Shown: in pieces, positions 43,497-52,317 of the stretch
Layout of the letters: each line of letters starts with the position of its first letter
Position numbering within the stretch: position 1 is the first letter of the stretch
NCBI RefSeq assembly: GCF_000374645.1
Contig: NZ_KB894801.1
Location: 124,001 to 188,000, forward strand
Direction of reading: 5' to 3'
DNA from: Arhodomonas aquaeolei DSM 8974
GTDB lineage: Bacteria > Pseudomonadota > Gammaproteobacteria > Nitrococcales > Nitrococcaceae
DNA length: 64,000 nucleotides
Translations under genes and position numbers: made by a program
The notes under the pieces: model-generated
What the model was told of the DNA's origin: nothing
Seen by the model: the letters and a program-made list of their open reading frames with translations, nothing else
The model's database searches: none

Positions 43497-43712
43497 CGAG
43501 GCCTCCTTGACGGCATGGGCGTCGCTAGTGGTTCCGGCGGTCGTCTCCCTCCCGAGCGATTCGGATGCCGGACCGCACTGCTCACCGCACAGATAGCGCT
43601 GCTACACTGCGCGACTCGCATGCGGCCCTGAGGCACACGGTACGCTCGCCGCGGGACGCCGCCTCTGGGAAGATTAGTTCCTTCGCCGGCCGAAGCATAG
43701 CCACTGCACCCG

Positions 43713-44780
43713 ATGACGGATACCACCTTTCTGCTCTACGTCCGCCCCGGTTTCGAGGGCGATCTCGCCGCGGAGCTCACCGATATGAGCGCCCGGATCG
43801 AGGCACCGGGCTACTGCGAGGCGCGGCCGGACACCGGCTTCGTGCTGTTTCACGCCGTGGACGCCGACGCGGCAGAGCGACTGTGGACCGCCCTGGACTG
43901 GCGCCGGCTGATCTTCGCGCGGCAGTGGCTGCGCCTTCATGCCACCATAACCGGCCTGCCCGGGAACGACCGTGCCGGTCCCATCGCCGAGGCGGCTGAG
44001 GATCTCCAGGCCGTCGGCGAGGTCTGGCTGGAATACCCGGACACCAACGCCGGCAAGGCGCTCTCCCGCCTGTGCCGCGGCCTGCGCGGGCCGCTTCAGC
44101 GTGCGCTGCGGGCACAGGGGGTGCGTACGGGCGTCGAGGGTGCGCCGCGGCTGCATGTCTTCCTCACCGAGGACCCGGCCCTGAGCGCCCGCGTCGCGCT
44201 CTCCCGGCCCGGGGACAGTGCGCCTTGGCCCCTGGGTATCCCCCGTCTGAGAATGCCCCGGGACGCGCCGTCGCGTTCCACCCTCAAGCTCGACGAGGCG
44301 ATCCAGTCCCTGATGCGAGACGATGAGCGGGCCCGCTGGCTGCGCTCCGGCGCGCGCGCCGTCGATCTGGGTGCCGCCCCCGGCGGCTGGAGCTGGCAGC
44401 TCGCCCGCCGCGGGCTGCACGTGACCGCCGTGGACAACGGGCCAATGGCGCCGTCGCTGCTCGCCGACGGCATGGTCGAGCACGTTCGTGCCGACGGCTT
44501 CCGCTACCGCCCGGAGCGGGCCGTGGACTGGGTCGTCTGCGACATCGTCGAGCAGCCCCACCGCGTCGCCGCGCTGATGGCGGCGTGGCTGGACCGGGGC
44601 GACGCGCAGGCCGCGATCTTCAACCTCAAACTGCCGATGAAACGCCGCTATCAGGCGGTCACCGAGGCCCTCGCCACGCTGCGCGGCGGCGCCGGCCGCG
44701 AGCGGGACATCGCGGTGAAGCACCTCTATCACGACCGCGAGGAGGTCACCGTGCGCGTGCTCCCGGCACGCTCAATCTGA
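43713..44780 (+). CDS. rlmM: 23S rRNA 2'-O-methyltransferase RlmM
   Basis: 355-residue SAM-dependent enzyme that methylates the ribose of C2498 in 23S rRNA. An N-terminal THUMP-like RNA-binding half is followed by the RrmJ-fold domain with S-A-M motif V-D-L-G-A-A-P-G-G-W near 215. The catalytic residues lie in L-K-L-D-E-A near 190 and in N-L-K-L-P-M-K-R near 305. Its 3' end overlaps the convergent antiporter gene by 9 bases. Confidence 0.93.
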   Translation: MTDTTFLLYVRPGFEGDLAAELTDMSARIEAPGYCEARPDTGFVLFHAVDADAAERLWTALDWRRLIFARQWLRLHATITGLPGNDRAGPIAEAAEDLQAVGEVWLEYPDTNAGKALSRLCRGLRGPLQRALRAQGVRTGVEGAPRLHVFLTEDPALSARVALSRPGDSAPWPLGIPRLRMPRDAPSRSTLKLDEAIQSLMRDDERARWLRSGARAVDLGAAPGGWSWQLARRGLHVTAVDNGPMAPSLLADGMVEHVRADGFRYRPERAVDWVVCDIVEQPHRVAALMAAWLDRGDAQAAIFNLKLPMKRRYQAVTEALATLRGGAGRERDIAVKHLYHDREEVTVRVLPARSI

Positions 44781-46580
44781 TGCCTCGCCGTCCTCGACCA
44801 GCGAGAGCACCGACCACTCCGGTCGGGGCTCGGGATCGTCATCGCCGGTGAACACGTGGAGCGTGCCCGCCGGGTCCAGGACGCACAGGGGTGTCGCCCC
44901 GCCACCGTGGTGTTCGCGGTACGCCGCCCAGTCGAACTGCTCCGTGAGCCCGGTCACGTGCACACTCGCCCCGTGGCCGATCAGGCTGGCCAGGCGCCCG
45001 TAGGTGGCGTCCGCGCCGAACAGCGTGTTGTCGTGACGGTGCCGCTGACGCAGCGGCCCCGGCAGGCGCACGTCGCGCTCCCCCGGCGGCAGGCGGAATA
45101 CCCGGTGGTGCCCCAGCTCCTTGGCAAAGTGCAGGCTCGCCAGGGTGTTGAGATCGCTGCGCGGGGACAGACCGAACAGGAAGCCGATCCCGGTCATGCT
45201 CAGATGCCGTTCCGCGTGCTCCGAGGTGGGGTTGCCATAGTACACGTCGAGCCCCTGCATGCGCGCGTCCTGGACGTTGTCCCAGTTGGCGTCCGCCAGG
45301 CGCACGGGCACATCCGCCGCGGCAAGCCCTGCGGCCACCATCCGGGCGACCCGGTTCGCGCCAACGATGAGCACACCCCGCGGCGCGGGCTCGCGGAGGT
45401 CCAGCCAGCCGGCGAGCGGCCGGGCCGTCGTGCTCTGGAGCACGACGGTGAACACGATCACCAGGAAGGTGAGGGGCACCAGCAGCTCAGCCCCCGCCAC
45501 ACCGGCGGCCTGCAGCCGCAGGGCGAACACCGCCGAGACCGCCGCGGCGACGATCCCGCGCGGCGCGATCCACGCGAGCAGCGCCCGCTCCCGCCAGTCC
45601 AGCGGCGTGCCGGCCGTGCTCACGAGCACGTTCAGCGGCCGCCCGATGAGCTGCATTACCAGCAGGACGCCCGCCGCGCCCCAGCCAAGGGCCGCCAGTG
45701 CCGACGGGTCCAGGCGGGCGGCAAGGAGGATGAACAGGCCCGAGATCAGGAGCACGCTCAGCGACTCCTTGAAGTTCAGGATATCGTCCAGCGGGACGCG
45801 GGGCATGTTCGCGAGCCAGATCCCCATCACCGTCACCGATAGCAGACCCGCCTCGTGGTGGATGCGGTTGCTGACGAAGTACACCGCGAACACCGCAACC
45901 AGCACGCCGACATTGTGGAGATAATCCGGCAGCCAGTACTCGCGAAGCGCGATCCCCAGGGCATGGCCGGCGAGCGCACCCGCAACGGTGCCGACCACGA
46001 GGACCGCCGCGAAGGTGAGCACCGTGGCCCCGAGGCTGCGCTCGCCGGCGCTCGCGAGGATGAACTCGAAGGCGAGTACCGCTATCAGCGCACCGATGGG
46101 ATCGATCACGATCCCCTCCCAGCGCAGCACGTTGCCCACCCGCTCCCTGGGGCGGACGCTGCGCAGCAGGGGCACGATCACCGTCGGCCCGGTCACGACG
46201 GTGATGGCCCCGAAGAGCACCGCCATGGACCACGGCAGGGCCGTCAGCCACCACGCCGCGAGTGCCGTGCTCGCCCAGGTGATCGCCACCCCGACCGTGA
46301 GCAGCCGGTTGACCGGCCCTCCGAGACCGCGGATCTCGTGCCGGCGCAGGGTCAGGCCGCCCTCGAAGAGGATCACGGCCACCGCCAGGGAGATGATCGG
46401 GAAGAGCAGCTCACCGAACAGCGCATCGGGATCGATCCAGCCCAGCGCTCCCGGGCCGGCCAGCAGTCCGGCCGCGAGCAGGAAGAGGATCGCCGGCAGC
46501 TGCATGCGCCACGCCAGCCACTGGGCCAGGACCCCAAGCACCCCGATTCCCACCAGGGCCGCCGTGATGGTCTCGCTCAT
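44772..46580 (-). CDS. CPA1-family cation/proton antiporter with RCK-like tail (copy 2)
   Basis: 602-residue paralogue of the protein at 38397-40304, with the same opening V-L-G-V-x-A-Q-W-L-A-W-R-x-Q-x-P-A-I, V-I-L-F-E-G-G-L-T-L, D-P-I-G-A and W-I-A-P-R-G-I-V-A-A-A-V-S motifs. The C-terminal region starts V-L-I-V-G-A-N and looks like a degenerate RCK/TrkA-N fold. A sodium or potassium/proton exchange role fits pH or salt adaptation; ion specificity is not readable. Confidence 0.87.
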   Translation of the reverse strand: MSETITAALVGIGVLGVLAQWLAWRMQLPAILFLLAAGLLAGPGALGWIDPDALFGELLFPIISLAVAVILFEGGLTLRRHEIRGLGGPVNRLLTVGVAITWASTALAAWWLTALPWSMAVLFGAITVVTGPTVIVPLLRSVRPRERVGNVLRWEGIVIDPIGALIAVLAFEFILASAGERSLGATVLTFAAVLVVGTVAGALAGHALGIALREYWLPDYLHNVGVLVAVFAVYFVSNRIHHEAGLLSVTVMGIWLANMPRVPLDDILNFKESLSVLLISGLFILLAARLDPSALAALGWGAAGVLLVMQLIGRPLNVLVSTAGTPLDWRERALLAWIAPRGIVAAAVSAVFALRLQAAGVAGAELLVPLTFLVIVFTVVLQSTTARPLAGWLDLREPAPRGVLIVGANRVARMVAAGLAAADVPVRLADANWDNVQDARMQGLDVYYGNPTSEHAERHLSMTGIGFLFGLSPRSDLNTLASLHFAKELGHHRVFRLPPGERDVRLPGPLRQRHRHDNTLFGADATYGRLASLIGHGASVHVTGLTEQFDWAAYREHHGGGATPLCVLDPAGTLHVFTGDDDPEPRPEWSVLSLVEDGEASD

Positions 46581-46896
46581 GCCGCATCTCCCCCGTGTCC
46601 GGCAACCGTTCGTGGCGCCGTTCCCCCGGATTAATGGTGGCCGGTCACCATGAGGGCGCAGGATGTATCCCCTCCTGCCCGGCCCCGGTAGGCGACAGTC
46701 CCATGTCCTTGGAGCTGTCGTGGGCGTGTCCCCCGATGCAGTGTACCGGAGCGCCGGCCATGGAGGTGACCCCGGGGCGGTGCCGCCGCGCCCTCACCGC
46801 GGACACCGCGTCCCTGAGCGGGCGCTCCCCCGCCCTGTCCTGGCCGTGCGGCGATCTAGTAAGCTGAACACCTGACCATCAGACAGTGCAGGGACG
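46581..46896. other. Divergent antiporter-hisC intergenic region
   Basis: 316 bases without a credible gene. An inverted repeat ATGGTG-N6-CACCAT lies at 46634-46651, 54 bases before the antiporter start on its upstream side. CTAGTAAG at 46856-46863 lies 33 bases before the hisC start and may be part of its promoter. A small plus-strand frame around 46703-46867 lacks coding character. Confidence 0.45.
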
Positions 46897-47976
46897 ATGA
46901 GCTACGAACGCGACAACATCCGCCGGATGGCGGGCTACACGCCGGGGGAACAGCCGCAGAACCCCGACGCGGTGAAGCTCAACACCAACGAGAACCCTTA
47001 CCCGCCGAGCCCGGCGGTGATGCGCGCACTCGCGGAAACGCCGGCGGACGCACTGCGGCGTTACCCCTCGCCCACGAGCGCGGCGTTCCGCCGTGCTGCC
47101 GCACGACAGCACGGCGTGGAACCGGAGCAGATCGTCGCGACCAATGGCGGTGACGAGCTGCTTCGGCTGGCGATCACGACGTTCGTCAATCCGGGCAGCC
47201 CGGTGGGTGTCGCCGAGCCGAGCTACTCCCTGTATCCCGTGCTTGCGGGGATTCACGGCTCGCCGGTGGTCCGCGTGGCCCTCGGCGAGGACTGGCGCCC
47301 GACGCCGGACTTCGCCGAGCGTATGAACCGCGAGCGCGTGCCACTGACCTTCCTGGTCAACCCGCATGCCCCGTCCGGCACGCTGCTGGACCCGGACGCC
47401 ATCGCCACGCTGGCACGCAGCCTCGCCGGCGTGCTGGTGATCGATGAGGCCTACGTCGACTTCGTCGATCCCTCGCACGGGCACGACGTGATCGCGCTGA
47501 CCCGCAGGCACGATAACCTCCTGATCCTGCGCACCCTGAGCAAGGGCTACTCGCTGGCCGGAATCCGGTTCGGCTACGGGATCGGCGCGCCCGGGCTGAT
47601 CGAGCCCATCGCCGCCAAGACCCGGGACAGCTACAGTGTGGACGCCGTGGCGGAGCGCCTCGCGGTCGCGGCCCTGGAGGACCAGGCATATGCCACCTCC
47701 ACCTGGGAGGCGGTCCGCGGCGAACGCGCGCGCCTCGCCTTACGGCTGGAGGGGCTGGGACTGAGCTGCGCGGCGAGCGAGTCGAACTTCGTCCTGGCAC
47801 GGGTGCCCGAGGGGTTCGCCGGCGGTGCCTCGGCCGTGTACCGCTATCTGCGCGACCAGGGGATCTTCGTGCGCTACTTCGACCAGCCACGGCTGCGCGA
47901 GAGCCTGCGTATCACCGTCGGCACGCCGGAGCAGAATGACACCCTGCTGCGCGCCCTCGCCCGTATGAATCGCTGA
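46897..47976 (+). CDS. hisC: Histidinol-phosphate aminotransferase
   Basis: PLP enzyme (359 aa) converting imidazole-acetol phosphate to histidinol phosphate, and in many bacteria also acting on aromatic keto acids. It has the opening P-G-E-Q and L-N-T-N-E-N-P-Y-P-P-S-P, the P-L-P-phosphate motif N-G-G-D-E near 85, N-P-H-A-P-S-G near 155 and the lysine motif T-L-S-K-G-Y-S-L-A-G near 212. It is away from any his operon here. A tight hairpin follows the stop. Confidence 0.93.
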   Translation: MSYERDNIRRMAGYTPGEQPQNPDAVKLNTNENPYPPSPAVMRALAETPADALRRYPSPTSAAFRRAAARQHGVEPEQIVATNGGDELLRLAITTFVNPGSPVGVAEPSYSLYPVLAGIHGSPVVRVALGEDWRPTPDFAERMNRERVPLTFLVNPHAPSGTLLDPDAIATLARSLAGVLVIDEAYVDFVDPSHGHDVIALTRRHDNLLILRTLSKGYSLAGIRFGYGIGAPGLIEPIAAKTRDSYSVDAVAERLAVAALEDQAYATSTWEAVRGERARLALRLEGLGLSCAASESNFVLARVPEGFAGGASAVYRYLRDQGIFVRYFDQPRLRESLRITVGTPEQNDTLLRALARMNR

Positions 47977-47987
47977 GCGCCCCGGGG

Positions 47988-48008
47988 CCGGACTGGACAC
48001 CGGTCCGG
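47988..48008 (+). terminator. Hairpin after hisC
   Basis: CCGGACTGG-ACA-CCGGTCCGG gives a 9-bp stem with one T-G wobble and a 3-base loop, 11 bases past the hisC stop. There is no T-run, so it may slow rather than fully stop transcription. Confidence 0.4.
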
Positions 48009-48068
48009 AGGCGCGCTAGACAGGGTGGCGACAGTTACCGGTATCGCATCACGCGAGGGAACCGCCGC

Positions 48069-50507
48069 ATGACCATAACTCCACTCACCGCCGACCAGGT
48101 GTACCAGCGCTGCGACCCCGCGGCGCTGGATTTCGACACCACCGACGAGCTCCGGGGCGCAGGCACCATCATCGGCCAGGAGCGGGCCATCGAGGCGCTC
48201 AGGCTCGGCACCGGCGTGCGCAACAACGGCTTCAACCTGTTCGTACTCGGTCCCGGCGGCGTCGGCAAGCACGAGGTCGTCTCGCAGTTCCTGCACGAGC
48301 GGGCCTCCGGCGAGGCCACGCCGCCCGACTGGTGCCTCGTCCACGACTTCAATACCGGCAACCGGCCGCGTCTGATCCGACTGCCCCCCGGCGACGGCCG
48401 CCGCCTGTGCAAGGTCATCGAGGACCTGGTCCAGGAACTGCGCACCGCGTTGCCGGCCGCGTTCGAGAGCGACGAGTTCCAGCGCCGCATGCGCGAGCTG
48501 CAGCAGGAGATGGGTCAGCGCCACCAGCAGGCCTTTCGCGAGATCCAGGAGGCGGCGGACCAGCAGGGTATCGCCCTGCTCCAGACCCAGAACGGCTTTA
48601 CCTTCGCGCCCAAGGACGAGAATGGCGAGGTCATGGATCCGGAGCGTTTCCGGGAGCTGCCGGAGGAGCGGCGCGAGGCCATCGAGAAGGCCGTGGGCGA
48701 GCTCCAGGAACGGCTCCAGGCCGTCATCCAGCAGATGCCGCGCTGGCGCAAGGAGGCCCAGGAGAAGATCCGCTCGCTCCACGAGGAGATGGCGGTATTC
48801 GCCGTCGGCCACCTGCTGGAGGACCTGCACGGGAAATGGGCGGACTATCCCGGTGTGATCGGGCACCTCGACGCGATCCGCGAGGACGTCACCGCCAACG
48901 TCGAGGCCCTGATCGGCCAGGGCGGTGAACAGGGCCAGTCGCTGCAGGCGTTCTTCCGGCGCTATGAGGTGAACCTGCTCGTCGACAACGCGGAGCAGCA
49001 GGGCGCGCGGGTTGTCTACGAGGACATGCCGAGCCACCAGCGGCTCGTCGGCCGCGTCGAGCACCAGGTCCACCAGGGCGCGCTGGTCACCGACCACCAC
49101 CTCGTGCGCGCCGGCGCGCTGCACCGCGCCAACGGCGGCTACCTGATCCTCGACGCACGCAAGGTCCTGACCCAGCCGCTGGCCTGGGAAAGCCTCAAAC
49201 GGGCACTGTTTTCCCGGCGGGTGCATACGGAGCCGCCGGAGCAGTACTTCAGCCTGATCAGCACGGTCACGCTGGAGCCCGAACCGATGCCGCTGGACGT
49301 CAAGGTGATCCTGCTCGGTGAGCGCAGCCTCTACTACCTGCTCACTGCCTACGATCCGGACTTCGCCGAGCTGTTCAAGATCGAGGCGGATTTCGAGGAG
49401 GACCTCGCACGCACCGACGAGAGCATCCACGACTACGCGAGGCTCGTCGCTACCCTGGCGGGCGAGCGCGAGGTCCGCCCTCTGGACCGCCAGGCCGTGG
49501 CCCGGGTTATCGAACACGCCAGCCGGATGGCCGACGACAGCGAGCGCCTGTCGATCCACAACCGCGCGATCGGCGACCTGCTCGTCGAGGCAAACCAGTG
49601 GGCGATCCGCGACGACAGTCGGAATATCCGTGCGGACGACATCCAGCAGGCCATCGACCACCAGGTCTACCGGGCCTCCCGGGTGCGCGAGAATATCGAC
49701 CGCGCCATCCAGCGCGAGACACTGCTCATCGACACGGCCGGTTCCGCGGTGGGTCAGGTCAACGGCCTGTCGGTCATGCAGCTCGGCGGCCAGGCCTTCG
49801 GGCGGCCCGCGCGGATCACCGCCACCGCCCGGCTCGGGCGTGGTCACATGGTGGACATCGAGCGCGAGGCGAAGCTCGGCGGCAATATCCACTCCAAGGG
49901 GATGATGATCCTCTCCAACCTCCTCGCCTCGCGTTTCGCCGGAGAAGCGCCGCTGTCGCTGGCGGCGAGCATCGCCTTCGAGCAGTCGTACGGCGGCATC
50001 GACGGCGACAGCGCCTCAGTGGCCGAATACTGCGTCCTCTGCTCGGTGCTCTCCGGCCACGGCCTCGCCCAGGGCATCGCCGTTACCGGCTCGGTGAACC
50101 AGCACGGTCAGGTGCAGGCGGTAGGGGGCGTCAACGAGAAGATCGAGGGTTTCTTCGACGTCTGCAGCCAGCGCGGCCTGGACGGCAGACAGGGCGTCGC
50201 CCTGCCCCGGGCCAACATCGCCAACCTCATGCTCCATCCCCGTGTCGTCGACGCGGTCGCCGCCGGCCGCTTCCACATCTGGCCCCTTTCCCACGTGGAC
50301 GATGCGCTGACCCTGCTGACCGGAACCGAGGCCGGTGTGGTCGATGCTGACGGCCACTTCCCGGACGGCACCGTCAATCGTGCAGTTGCGGACCGGCTCC
50401 GGCATTTCGCCAAGCTGGCCGAGCGGCGCAGTGGCGGCGACGGCGCCGCTGTAAAGAGCGATAATGGCGATAACGTCGGTGACGGGGAAGACGGCCGTGA
50501 AGAGTGA
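48069..50507 (+). CDS. Lon-family ATP-dependent protease (COG1067 type)
   Basis: 812-residue protein of the Lon-like group seen beside classical Lon in many proteobacteria. Residues 1-60 contain the family opening Y-x-R-C-D-P-A-A-L, G-Q-x-R-A-x-E-A-L. The P-loop reads G-P-G-G-V-G-K-H, with His where Ser/Thr usually follows the Lys. A long helical insert (about 130-330) follows. The C-terminal protease domain carries the Ser in D-G-D-S-A-S near 647 and the Lys in N-E-K-I-E-G near 690, so peptidase activity should be intact. Its ATPase competence is less certain. It overlaps the next gene. Confidence 0.9.
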   Translation: MTITPLTADQVYQRCDPAALDFDTTDELRGAGTIIGQERAIEALRLGTGVRNNGFNLFVLGPGGVGKHEVVSQFLHERASGEATPPDWCLVHDFNTGNRPRLIRLPPGDGRRLCKVIEDLVQELRTALPAAFESDEFQRRMRELQQEMGQRHQQAFREIQEAADQQGIALLQTQNGFTFAPKDENGEVMDPERFRELPEERREAIEKAVGELQERLQAVIQQMPRWRKEAQEKIRSLHEEMAVFAVGHLLEDLHGKWADYPGVIGHLDAIREDVTANVEALIGQGGEQGQSLQAFFRRYEVNLLVDNAEQQGARVVYEDMPSHQRLVGRVEHQVHQGALVTDHHLVRAGALHRANGGYLILDARKVLTQPLAWESLKRALFSRRVHTEPPEQYFSLISTVTLEPEPMPLDVKVILLGERSLYYLLTAYDPDFAELFKIEADFEEDLARTDESIHDYARLVATLAGEREVRPLDRQAVARVIEHASRMADDSERLSIHNRAIGDLLVEANQWAIRDDSRNIRADDIQQAIDHQVYRASRVRENIDRAIQRETLLIDTAGSAVGQVNGLSVMQLGGQAFGRPARITATARLGRGHMVDIEREAKLGGNIHSKGMMILSNLLASRFAGEAPLSLAASIAFEQSYGGIDGDSASVAEYCVLCSVLSGHGLAQGIAVTGSVNQHGQVQAVGGVNEKIEGFFDVCSQRGLDGRQGVALPRANIANLMLHPRVVDAVAAGRFHIWPLSHVDDALTLLTGTEAGVVDADGHFPDGTVNRAVADRLRHFAKLAERRSGGDGAAVKSDNGDNVGDGEDGREE

Positions 50508-51336
50508 ACCGGCGGTGACGCGTATCCTGGTCCTGCTCGACGATACCCGCGGCGCCCGGGCTGCGCTGGAGACCGCGGCCGACCTCGCCGCGCATCAGCA
50601 CGCCGAGCTGGTCGGTCTGTTCGTCGAGGACACCGACCTGCTGCGCTCCGCCGGCCTGCCGTTCAGCCACGAGATCAGCATGACCTCCGGCCAGACGCGC
50701 CCGCTGGAGGCGGCTCTGGTCGAGCGCGAGCTGCGGGAACGGGCCCGCCTCCTGGAGCAGGCACTGGCCAGTGCGGGCACACGGCGGGCGCTGCGGTGGC
50801 GCTTCGAGGTCGGTCGGGACCGGCTTGAGCGCGCTGCCGACACGGCCGCCGAGCCCCGGGACACACTGGTCGTGGGCCGCAACGGCTGGCGCCGGCACTA
50901 CGGCCCGGCGATGGGGAGCGTCGCCTCGCGCCTCGCCCGTGCCACCCGTTGCAGTGTGCTGGTGGTGGGTGAGGAACGCCCGCGCCATGACCGCCCGGTG
51001 GTGGTCCTCCAGCCCGGCGGCGACGATCCGAGCCCTACCCTGGACACGGCGATTCGTCTGGCGCGGGACCGCAGCCGGCCGCTCTGTATCCTGTTGCGGC
51101 CGGGCAGCGGCCCGTCGGCGGAGCTGGAGAGGCTGGCGGGCGAGTGGTCCCGACGGGTTGGGACGCCGATCCGCTTCGAGCATATCGCCGATACCCGCGC
51201 GCCCACGCTGGTCGAGGCCCTGCACCGGGCCGAAGGCCAGGCATTGGTGATATCACGGGCGAGCGAGCCGCTCGCCACCGCAGAGGGCTACCGGCTGCTC
51301 GACGAGCTCGACGTGCCCGTACTCGTCATCGACTGA
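50464..51336 (+). CDS. Tandem universal stress protein
   Basis: 290-residue protein with two UspA-like halves. The first (about 18-165) begins R-I-L-V-L-L-D-D and ends with the nucleotide-binding motif G-x-x-G-x-x-x-x-Y-G-P-A-M-G-S-V-A. The second half (about 170-290) keeps the fold pattern but lacks the glycine motif. Start is uncertain: ATG 50464 is inside the protease gene by 44 bases, and GTG 50497 would give 279 residues and an 11-base overlap. Coupling to the Lon-like protease suggests a shared stress role. Confidence 0.8.
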   Translation: MAITSVTGKTAVKSEPAVTRILVLLDDTRGARAALETAADLAAHQHAELVGLFVEDTDLLRSAGLPFSHEISMTSGQTRPLEAALVERELRERARLLEQALASAGTRRALRWRFEVGRDRLERAADTAAEPRDTLVVGRNGWRRHYGPAMGSVASRLARATRCSVLVVGEERPRHDRPVVVLQPGGDDPSPTLDTAIRLARDRSRPLCILLRPGSGPSAELERLAGEWSRRVGTPIRFEHIADTRAPTLVEALHRAEGQALVISRASEPLATAEGYRLLDELDVPVLVID

Positions 51337-52050
51337 TCACACCGGGGCGCAGTAGAGGGCGTTCAGCCCGGAGTAGATCGGGACCGACGCCGTCCACACG
51401 CCCATCACCAGGATCGTCATGCCGAGCGCGAGCCGCACCCGCCCCCGGGCGAGCAGGCGGCCCGTCACCGCCGCCGCCGTACCGGTCAGGACCATCGCCG
51501 GCATCGTTCCCAGACCGAAGGCCACCATCACCGCTGCCCCGTCCCCGGCGCCGCCCGCCAGCGCCGCGGCCACGAGCATGCCGTAGACCAGGCCGCAGGG
51601 CAGCCAGCCCCACAGCCCGCCGAGCAGCAACGCCTTGCCGGGGCTGCGTACCGGCATGAGCCCGCGGGCCAGCGGCGCGATACGGGCCCACACCCGCATG
51701 CCGCTGCGCTCCAGGGGGGCAAGCAGCCGCCAGTTGAAGGCGACCTGAACGCCGATTGCGGCCATGACCAGCCCCATCGCGACTCGCAGGCCGCTGGTCC
51801 ATGCGCCGAGGCTGATCAGGCTCGCCAGCCACAGGCCAACACCGCCGGCAACGGCACCGGCCACGGCATAGCTGGTCACACGACCGGCGTTGTAGGCAAG
51901 CGCATACCCGAACAGCCGCCACGGTGTCCGCCGCTCCGGCGCCACCCCCATGCCGAGCGCGGAGGCGATGCCGCCGCACATGCCCAGGCAGTGGGTGCTG
52001 CCCACCAGGCCGGCGAGCAACGCCCCGATAAGGGTGATGTCCCCCATCAT
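51337..52050 (-). CDS. SafE/TauE-like membrane protein of the cco locus (COG2836)
   Basis: 237-residue membrane protein with about six helices and a conserved T-H-C-L-G-M-C-G-G motif near residue 20 whose two cysteines and histidine may bind copper. Proteins of this family commonly end ccoGHIS clusters and are annotated sulfite-exporter TauE/SafE, though a part in copper transfer for the oxidase is more likely. It overlaps ccoS by 4 bases. Its stop codon abuts that of the convergent stress gene in TGATCA. Confidence 0.87.
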   Translation of the reverse strand: MMGDITLIGALLAGLVGSTHCLGMCGGIASALGMGVAPERRTPWRLFGYALAYNAGRVTSYAVAGAVAGGVGLWLASLISLGAWTSGLRVAMGLVMAAIGVQVAFNWRLLAPLERSGMRVWARIAPLARGLMPVRSPGKALLLGGLWGWLPCGLVYGMLVAAALAGGAGDGAAVMVAFGLGTMPAMVLTGTAAAVTGRLLARGRVRLALGMTILVMGVWTASVPIYSGLNALYCAPV

Positions 52051-52298
52051 TGGCCGCGGTCCTCATCGTCGGCGTCTTCATCTGCCCCCGGATCCGCGTT
52101 GGTACGCTCCTGACCGGTCGTTGCCTCGCCTCCCTCCTCCGGCGGTGTCTTCGACGGGCCTTCGTCGTCCATGAGGATCCGATAGGCCGGGCTGTCCAGG
52201 TCGTCGAACTGACCGTTGCCCACGGCCCAGAAGAACGCTCCGACAAAGACCACCAGGAGCATGAGGGCCAGCGGGATGAGGACGTAAAGAATCGTCAT
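52047..52298 (-). CDS. ccoS: Cytochrome cbb3 oxidase assembly protein CcoS
   Basis: 83-residue protein with one N-terminal membrane helix (M-T-I-L-Y-V-L-I-P-L-A-L, about 1-25), the family motif F-F-W-A-V-x-N-G-Q-F-D-D-L-D-S-P-A-Y-R-I-L near 26-46 and an acidic tail. CcoS is needed for cofactor insertion into cbb3 oxidase. ATG at 52298 has GGAGG 5 bases upstream. Confidence 0.93.
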   Translation of the reverse strand: MTILYVLIPLALMLLVVFVGAFFWAVGNGQFDDLDSPAYRILMDDEGPSKTPPEEGGEATTGQERTNADPGADEDADDEDRGQ

Positions 52299-52317
52299 GG
52301 CAGCCTCCGGAAAACGA

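Noticed and set aside
46703-46867. Small plus-strand frame in the antiporter-hisC gap
   Set aside because: About 54 codons with no recognisable domain or credible ribosome site, and a Pro/Arg/Ser-rich composition typical of chance frames in GC-rich DNA.
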